The notes below the pieces were generated by a model. The model did no database searches and had not been told where the DNA came from. It saw only the letters and a program-made list of their open reading frames with translations. The translations under genes and the position numbers were made by a program. A stretch of DNA of 64,000 nucleotides from Simmondsia chinensis (taxonomy: Eukaryota; Streptophyta; Magnoliopsida; Caryophyllales; Simmondsiaceae). The stretch lies in NCBI GenBank assembly GCA_018398585.1, contig JAGTTD010000011.1, positions 33,848,164-33,912,163 of the forward strand, given 5' to 3'. Numbering within the stretch: the first letter of the stretch is position 1; the number at the start of each line of letters is the position of its first letter. Below, piece by piece: positions 57,929 to 64,000 of this stretch.

Positions 57929-58187
57929 CAGTAACAACAACAACAAATCCAGTCCCTCAAGGGCTTCCACGTAAGCGGAGTCTAAGAGGGGTGGATGTAC
58001 GCAGCCTTACCCCTTCAAGGTATAACCCTGCCGATAAGCTATTTCCGAGGACCTTCAACCTTATAGGGTTGGCAACACGAGGATTTTTCAGGAGATCACC
58101 CATCTTCGTACTACTCTCGGCCAAACATGCTTAACTTTGGAGTTCTAATGGGATTCGATGCTTTAGTGCCTAGTAAATGAATCCTTT
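57929..58187 (-). mobile_element. 5S rRNA-derived SINE, subtype B, minus strand, full length
   Basis: TATTTTAAGAGATA flanks it perfectly (57915-57928 and 58188-58201). On +: ACAACAACAACAAATCC, body complement, then CTTATAGGGTTGGCAACACGAGG, the same junction as the copy at 48074, then the 5S complement (GATCACCCATCTTCG, CATGCTTAACTTTGGAG, GGGATTCG). Confidence 0.87.
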
Positions 58188-58459
58188 TATTTTAAGAGAT
58201 AACATACATTACTTTCTTTTTTTAGACTACGTTGTGAAATTCAAATATTGGATATTGTCTTCTTGCTTATAACTACGAATAATGGTGGACAAGTATATAC
58301 GAATTATACAAATTTGAAGTACCATTTGCTTCAGTCGTAATATTGGTTCGGGGGTCAGTTCTTATGACAATATAGGACACGTGAGTAATAAAAATTAGAC
58401 ATAGAACAATCAAATTCTGGTAAATAATAATTAGAAATTATGTTTCACATCATATTTTT

Positions 58460-58580
58460 CAGATTGGGGGTCCTCGAAAATAGCTTCATGTTAGAGTAAC
58501 ACCCTGAAGGGATAAAACTGCGTACATCTCACCCCTCCTAGGCCCTGCATATGCGGGAGCCCTTGAGGCACTGACGCTCC
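58460..58580 (+). mobile_element. Non-5S SINE, tail lost
   Basis: CAGATTGGGGGTCCTCG, AGAGTAACACCCTGAAGGG, CTGCGTACATCTC, GCGGGAGCCCTTGAGGCACTGA; followed directly by GCTCCGTTTG-type MITE sequence. Confidence 0.65.
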
Positions 58581-59319
58581 GTTTGTTTTGGCCGAAAACT
58601 AGATTCTAGGAATTAATTTTTTTTTGGAAAAGGTTTTCCTAGGAAATAAAAAATCTGAATGGGGTTTTCCTTTGTTTGTTTCAGAGGAAAACTTAATTTC
58701 GCATTATGATGTATTTTTGTATGTTTTAAATAGGACAATTTAAGTAGTAATATAACATTCATGAAAAGTAACCAAAAAAATAAATAAATAAATATCACAG
58801 CGCTATAAATTAGGAAAAAACTATCTCTTAGATATCCTAAAGTTTGAGTATTTATCACCTAAATACCATGTCATTTTAATATATGCAATGAGGTACTATG
58901 AGATAAGAAATATTATCACTTAGGTATATACAGTATTGAAATCCAGTAAATTTTCTTTAAAATTCATCTAATTTCTAGGTTCCAAGTTTTAAGAAAAATT
59001 ATTTATATATTATCCAAAAAATGTGTCATGTTTGTATTTTCGGACAAAAGGAATTATCGCGTTATGGTAGTTGACACATATAAATTGTTGAACTCATGTT
59101 CCATGTTAACAATTTTCATTTAGAATCTACTAAATTTTAGCAAAAGATACCCGATTTACATTATTGTATATTATTGAAACATTATGGTACCTATGTAATA
59201 AATTCTAAAATATTGGGCCACCTTATTAATTTTCTTATATAATATTACAAAGCAATTCAACTTGATTAAAATTATCATGTTGCAACAATAACAAAGTAAC
59301 ATTTAAGCTGTGTTTAATT

Positions 59320-60126
59320 GAGTCGGTTCCCAAAATAATGCTAAAAAATAAAAAAATAAAAAAAATAATGCTAAAAAATAAATATTTACCAATCTACTGT
59401 TGAACCGCGTTTTATAAACGTGGTTATATTAAACCACGTTCACAAAAAGTGGTTATATGTAAAAATAACCGCATCAAGAACAAAAAATTATATAAGTATA
59501 AACCGCGTTTCGTAAACGCGGTTTACCATCACAATAACTGCGTTTAGTAAACGCGGTTATACTGCTTTATGAGTTAAAAAACATAAATAATAAACTAATA
59601 GATATATATAAATAACGAACTACTATATAAAAAATAATATAAATAAAACATAAATAAATGTTCAAAAAAATGAAACATAAATAAATATTACCGTTATATA
59701 TTTCACTGCTACTAGCTGCTAACCGAGCCCTGTGCTCCTTTTTCATCTTGCATGTGAATACATTATGGCATTTTCTCTTACAAAATCTACATGTGACTCT
59801 TTGTGTATAGTCATTTTATCCATTTCATTTTGAATTCGTTTCGAGCGTGGGCGTCCTTGACTTCAAGACTTGTCTTTTACAATAATATAAACCGCGTCTT
59901 TAAGACGCGGTTTAGTTGTGTATGAACCGCGTCTTAAAGACGCGGTTTATTTTCACATGAAACGCGTCTTAAAGACGCGTTTTATAACTGGAATAAACTA
60001 ATTTGGTTATTTTTGGAGTGAACCGCGTTTTCTAAACGCGGTTCAACAGTAGATTGGGAATTATTTATTTTTTGGCATTGTTTTTTTTATTTTTTTATTT
60101 TTCAGCATTATTTTGGGAACCGACTC
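59320..60126. mobile_element. Foldback Mutator-like element with CG-rich palindromes
   Basis: Left end GAGTCGGTTCCCAAAATAAT and right end its complement, with arms running about 90 bp to CCAATCTACTGTTGAACCGC. TGTTTAATT (59311-59319) and TATTTAATT (60127-60135), 8 of 9, are a Mutator-type TSD. Inside lie palindromic segments pairing AACCGCGTTT with AAACGCGGTT (59406-59560 and 60023-60044) and AACCGCGTCTT with AAGACGCGGTT (59890-59982). A minus-strand piece (about 59690-59830) encodes a CCHC zinc knuckle. Confidence 0.85.
59690..59812 (-). pseudogene. Fragment of MULE-type transposase C-terminus
   Basis: On the minus strand the frame reads QRVTCRFCKRKCHNVFTCKM, a C-x2-C-x4-H-x4-C zinc knuckle followed by a basic tail. 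Knuckles of this type end many plant MULE transposases. Only about 40 codons remain; there is a stop a few codons upstream. Ty1/copia Gag also has CCHC knuckles, but the position inside an element with 9-bp TSDs favours a MULE origin. Confidence 0.6.
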
Positions 60127-60275
60127 TATTTAATTATTCGTCCAATTCTTATCCGATATTATAATGTTAAATGTCTATGGTCCAGTCGATTCGATTTGGA
60201 TTTGCATAATGATTACTACGAAATTTTTTACGCCACTTAGAACCATGACTTACCCCATTTTAAAAGGGAAGTCAT

Positions 60276-60299
60276 CCCCCCCCCCCCCCCCCCCCCCCC
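60276..60299. repeat. C24 homopolymer
   Basis: Twenty-four C in a row between GTCAT and ATTGAGG. Confidence 0.95.
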
Positions 60300-60651
60300 A
60301 TTGAGGAAAACCTTTTCTGCCAAATACGCAACAAACAACGAAAAATGGAAATATTACTTCCTAAAATCTACTATTTCGTCAAAACAAACTAAGCCTGAGT
60401 CTTTTGTTGTTGTATCAAAAATTTCCGTTGAAAGCTATCAAAATTTTGGCATAGAGTGCGAGGTTGATAAAAATTTTAAATTTCAAAATAATTGAGAGAT
60501 AAAAATTTCAAATTTTAAAGTAATTTGTCGTACATATTAAATCTTTTGGATACGTAAGTGATAAGTGATGAAGCTTTAGGCCTTGTTCGGTTGTCAGGAA
60601 ATAAACATTTTATACATACTTCCTAAAAAGTTGACACACAAACTAAATTCA

Positions 60652-60829
60652 CATAAAATATAATTTTCCACACAAATTTGATTCACATGTGAACCAAACA
60701 AGGCGTCTAAATATTAAGAAATAAATTCCTTTTTATTTCGCATAAAATATAATTTTCCACACAAATTTGATTCACATGTGAACCAAACAAGGCGTCTAAA
60801 TATTAAGAAATAAATTCCTTTTTAACGAT
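60652..60829. repeat. Exact 89-bp tandem duplication
   Basis: The copies at 60652-60740 and 60741-60829 are identical through ATTCCTTTTTA, by eye. Each holds the palindrome TTCACATGTGAA. Confidence 0.85.
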
Positions 60830-61484
60830 CTCTCATATATGTGGAATGCCAAGCATGCCAATAAAAATACCCAAATTCGATCAACAAAAAAAAAAGATAA
60901 AAAAAAGGTTTTTTTTTTTTATACTGAAAACCATATAAGGCTTAGGTACGATTTTAAAAGGCCACCTAAATTTTCAAAGTTACACATAAAATTTATAAAA
61001 TTTTTCACAATTTAATATTAAATCGGTTAAGATCTGTTAGTTTTTTACAAACGTGACTTAAAAAAATAATTTAAAAAATTTGAATTTACATTTAGAATAG
61101 TTTTAGAATATTAAAAAAAAAAATTTTAGCATAGAAAAAATTTATAAATATTTAAAAATAATTTTTATATTTTAGAAAATATTTTTTTAAATGGAAGGTG
61201 ATAAAAAACTAATGGTGTTAGCGATGTTATTATTAAAGTGTGACAATAAAAAATTTTAAAAAATTTAGATATAACTTTAAAAAATTAAAAAATATAAATA
61301 ATTTTTTAAAACTGCATCAAAAATTTTGATAATTTAGAAAAAAAAAAAAAAAAACAAATAAATATACACCCAAAAAGGTTTTAAGGGTTTTTCGCGGTGT
61401 TTTGTTTTCTATCAATACACCGCCATATTCTCTCTCCTCAATGTTCCACCTTCGCTGCTGGTGAAATCCGACGGATTATGCGAT

Positions 61485-62500
61485 ATGCAGCGACTAAGTA
61501 GAATTAGGGCTTCGATTTCTAGGTCAGTTAGGGTTCCTGAATTGAAGAAGAGAGCTTCAAATTCATGGTGTGCTGTGCAAGATACCTTTTACTCCACTAA
61601 GGTTATTTCTTATTCTAATTTCTTCCGTCGAATTGCTTTAGTTTTGGTTTAAATTAATGGATACAAGTTGATGTTGGATGTGATTTCTTCAGTTAGTGTT
61701 CTTATTGGAAAATTGAGTTATTTGCCGTTGGTCTCTTATTTTTTTAAGTTTATACAAATTTGTTTTTATGTTTTTAAGTTTGTTTAAATTAATTTGTCAC
61801 CTTTTTTCCCTTCAAAATGGTCTCTAATATTCTATACAACAATCATTCCAAATTACGGCCTAATAAATTTAAAAATTTTGGAATGAATCAATGGAAAAAT
61901 TGGCTATTGGTGAACAAAAAGGTGAACCCAATGCCTCAAAGAGGCTCCCCCAAGGTGGGGTCTAGGGAGGGTAAATTGTATGCAGCCTTGCCCCTACAGC
62001 ATTACCCTGCAAAGAAGCAGTTTCCGAAGGGCCCCTGGCCCTAAAAGGAAGGAAAGAAAGAAAGAAAGAGGGAAGGAAAGAAGGAAGAAAGGAGGAAACA
62101 TCATCCCTAATGTTTTATAGTTATGACAAAATTGGTCCTTCAACTTTTTGATTTTACCTAATTGTGGTCCATCTGGGTACCAATCTTGTCATAAACTAGA
62201 CTATTAGGATCTATTCTGAACAATAAAAAAGATGAGGGATTAATTTGAACAAAGTTAAAAAGATGAGTGACTAATTTGAACCAAAAAAAAAAGATGAGGG
62301 ACCAATTTGAACAAATTTAAAAACACAAGGGACCAACAGTGTAAATAACTCTATTAGTTGTCATATTCTATACTTCATTTGTCGTACTGATGCTGGATTC
62401 TATTGTGAATTTTGGGGTTTGTAGGATACATTTGAGAGGCATAAGGTTGTATTTACAGTGGGTACCTCTATAGCCTCAGTTGCTACTGCTTGGATTGGTT
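61485..62500 (+). CDS. Small, probably mitochondrial membrane protein, first exons
   Basis: Exon 1 61485-61601: 39 codons beginning MQRLSRIRASISRSVRV, an Arg/Ser-rich start without acidic residues typical of a mitochondrial presequence; donor AAG|GTTATT. Exon 2 from 62425 (acceptor GTTTGTAG) continues in frame as DTFERHKVVFTVGTSIASVATAW, a short hydrophobic helix. The downstream frame up to 62646 is probably intronic; the true donor may be near 62495. I recall this exon-2 motif from a small conserved plant protein of unknown function, but could not check. Remaining exons may lie beyond the window or be unrecognised. I chose the ATG at 61485 because the presequence starts there. Confidence 0.6.
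61715..62351. mobile_element. Foldback MITE filling intron 1 of the 61485 gene
   Basis: Left arm GAGTTATTTGCCGTTGGTCTC, AAGTTTATACAAATT; complemented right arm GAGTTATTTACACTGTTGGTCC, AAATTTGTTCAAATTGG. Same family as 31424 and 52240. It carries a SINE at 61919. Confidence 0.7.
61919..62050 (-). mobile_element. Non-5S SINE nested in a MITE
   Basis: On +: GAACCCAATGCCTCAAAGAGG, GTGGGGTCTAGGGAGGG, ATGCAGCCTTGCCCC, GAAGCAGTTTCCGAAGG complement the shared body; GGAAGGAAAG repeats follow. Confidence 0.65.
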
Positions 62501-62699
62501 GGTTCCTTCTTTCCTTTCTGATCATCTCTGATAATTTTCGTGAATTATGGCGGAAATGGCATTTAATGTTTTTTTTTCCCCTTCTTGATTTAGTGGTATT
62601 CATTCATCTGTCTGTTTGCAAGTTTGATCTTTATGAGGAAGGATGCTGATTGAACAACAGTTCATGTAGCAAGTTTGTGAAGTTCTAAGTTTTAAGACT

Positions 62700-62820
62700 C
62701 CATGTGTGAGTGTAATAAGAAATCCGACATCGAAGTTGTGAAAAGAAGAGACTAATATGTAAGTCTTGTGGGCTACTCCATGTAATGCCAAATTGGTTTT
62801 AGGATGAAATTCCATTTGGG
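62700..62820 (+). repeat. Solo LTR of the 7190-type TRIM
   Basis: TCCGACATCGAAGTTGTGAAA, GGGCTACTCCATG and ATTGGTTTTAGGATGAAATTCC are the complement of landmarks in the LTR at 7576-7699. Confidence 0.55.
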
Positions 62821-63019
62821 CTTAATGCGTGGAGCTCACATATGCCAATTTCGTGGGTCGGGCCTAGGATCTGGTGAAATTTCACACTGAGAGACCGATA
62901 AGAGTGAAGGTTTAGTTATCTCTGTAAACGATGTTTATCCCAGAAGTTGATTGTAGGCCCTTTCTTCCCTGACTTCTGCCTAACTGGGGTGCATGGACTC
63001 CCAATCACCGTCTTCTTCA

Positions 63020-63115
63020 TTTCCAGAATACATGTTTATCGGGAGGCGAACATGGTGGCTGACTAGTTTGCTAAGACATGAATCAACTTCTAGATAACAA
63101 CGATATGTTTTACTC
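63020..63115 (+). mobile_element. LINE RNase H C-terminal scrap
   Basis: CATGTTTATCGGGAGGCGAAC reads HVYREANMVAD followed by a stop and FAK, the conserved RE-N-ADxLA end of plant LINE RNase H. No more of the element is recognisable. It may also hide remaining exons of the upstream gene. Confidence 0.5.
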
Positions 63116-64000
63116 CTCTTGTGTCTAGCCAATTACAATTAATTTTTTTTTTTTGATGCCTTAGGCATTACTCCTTCTTTCTAAGAAAGCCTGATAATTC
63201 TCCTAACCTTTATAAAAAATCAAATAACTTTTGAGGATATGGGGTTGTGGGGGATCTCCTCATGATTTAATTTTACCAATTTATAAAGGTAGGAAGTGAA
63301 GAATACAATAGCGGCCGTATTTTGTGGCATTAGAATTCAAAAGCAATGTCCTCATCTTGTGGTGGGGGTTCATCCTGTTTTGCTCTATGGGATCTTGCTT
63401 CATGTCAAAATCTCAATAACTGTGAATCCCCCATGCGTTGAGGCTGCTCTACTTGGAAAACTTTACTTTCATTTGATGTGGTATTAGCATTTCAACAGAA
63501 AAGAAGCAAGTGTTCATAATGCCCTGGAGTCAATTGTGTTAGGTAGTTGAACCCCGGCCTGAAAATCTTGTCATATCTTCTCGGCATGGATATTTAAGGC
63601 CATTGCCTACACAATGGCAATTAAGGATCAATGTAGCCAATCCCACCTAGTGGGGAAAGGCATAGTCTGATTTGGTTTAGTTTTTTGACATTACTTTGGA
63701 CCATGTTCTATGAATTGTATGGAAAAAATGCCTGCAAACGCAAACTTATTACAATAAGGAAACAATACATCTTCCACTGGTTTCAGCTGAAGAGGACCGC
63801 TGTAGTGATCTTTTTGGAATTTTGGTGGCATTGATGAGTTTCTTACCATCTAAGTCTGATATGTAAACTTGATTTACCATCATAATTTTGTGCTAGTTTG
63901 TAATCAAAGCAAAATGATTGTCCCTTATGCAATTTATTAGCATATTTTCTTGTTTTCATGTTATAAATGCACTTTTGATCTTGAGTATTCGTTGCTGCTA
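63116..64000. other. No supportable feature
   Basis: Moderately AT-rich. Could be intron of the 61485 gene. No domain, repeat or RNA recognised. Confidence 0.4.

Noticed and set aside
18160..58140. 5S rRNA genes at several places
   Set aside because: All lack the true 5S 5' end, continue into SINE body sequence and most have TSDs; no tandem 5S array is present.

Overview
This is nuclear DNA from a flowering plant, almost certainly a eudicot. The sequence is AT-rich, introns are long, plant-type copia, LINE, hAT, TRIM, MITE and SINE elements are abundant, and the clearest host gene encodes a plant-type protein with five CCCH zinc fingers. I cannot place it to species. Real host genes are few; most of the window is layered transposable elements, many nested in one another.

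Layout. 1-4868: 3' part of a Ty1/copia retrotransposon (gag knuckle, protease, integrase, RT, RNase H, complete 3' LTR), broken by five in-frame stops. 4869-11140: repeats, including a tRNA-type SINE next to a paralogous empty site, a TRIM with target-site duplication (TSD) and several MITEs. 11140-13860: dead hAT transposon on the minus strand. 14.2-24.9 kb: LINE tails, TRIMs with 72-bp LTRs, an odd solo-LTR-like element with three primer-binding units, and many SINEs. 25.1-31 kb: one gene-like leader but no protein I can defend. 31-34.7 kb: very AT-rich, MITE remnants. 34751-37626: complete but internally deleted copia element on the minus strand. 38.4-39.05 kb: 5'-truncated LINE. 40.4-42.3 kb: diverged tandem units. 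42.29-45.65 kb: 5'-truncated LINE with RT, zinc finger and RNase H. 49.4-57.4 kb: seven-exon CCCH zinc-finger gene whose introns are full of elements. 59.3-60.1 kb: foldback Mutator-like element with CG-rich palindromes. 61.5 kb to the right edge: 5' exons of a small, probably mitochondrial, protein gene.

The most distinctive system is a SINE family whose 5' head is most of a 5S rRNA gene and whose body and 3' end match a second, non-5S SINE family in the same window. I count nine 5S-headed copies in at least two head/tail subtypes plus one outlier. Several have clear TSDs (up to 19 bp, perfect), including a 5'-truncated copy and a copy with permuted segments. The non-5S partner family has at least a dozen copies, some reduced to 29 or 53 nt yet still bounded by perfect TSDs. 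The second notable object is the foldback element at 59320-60126, with a near-perfect 9-bp TSD, internal palindromes of the AACCGCGTTT/AAACGCGGTT type, and an antisense fragment encoding a CCHC zinc knuckle like those at the C-terminus of MULE transposases.
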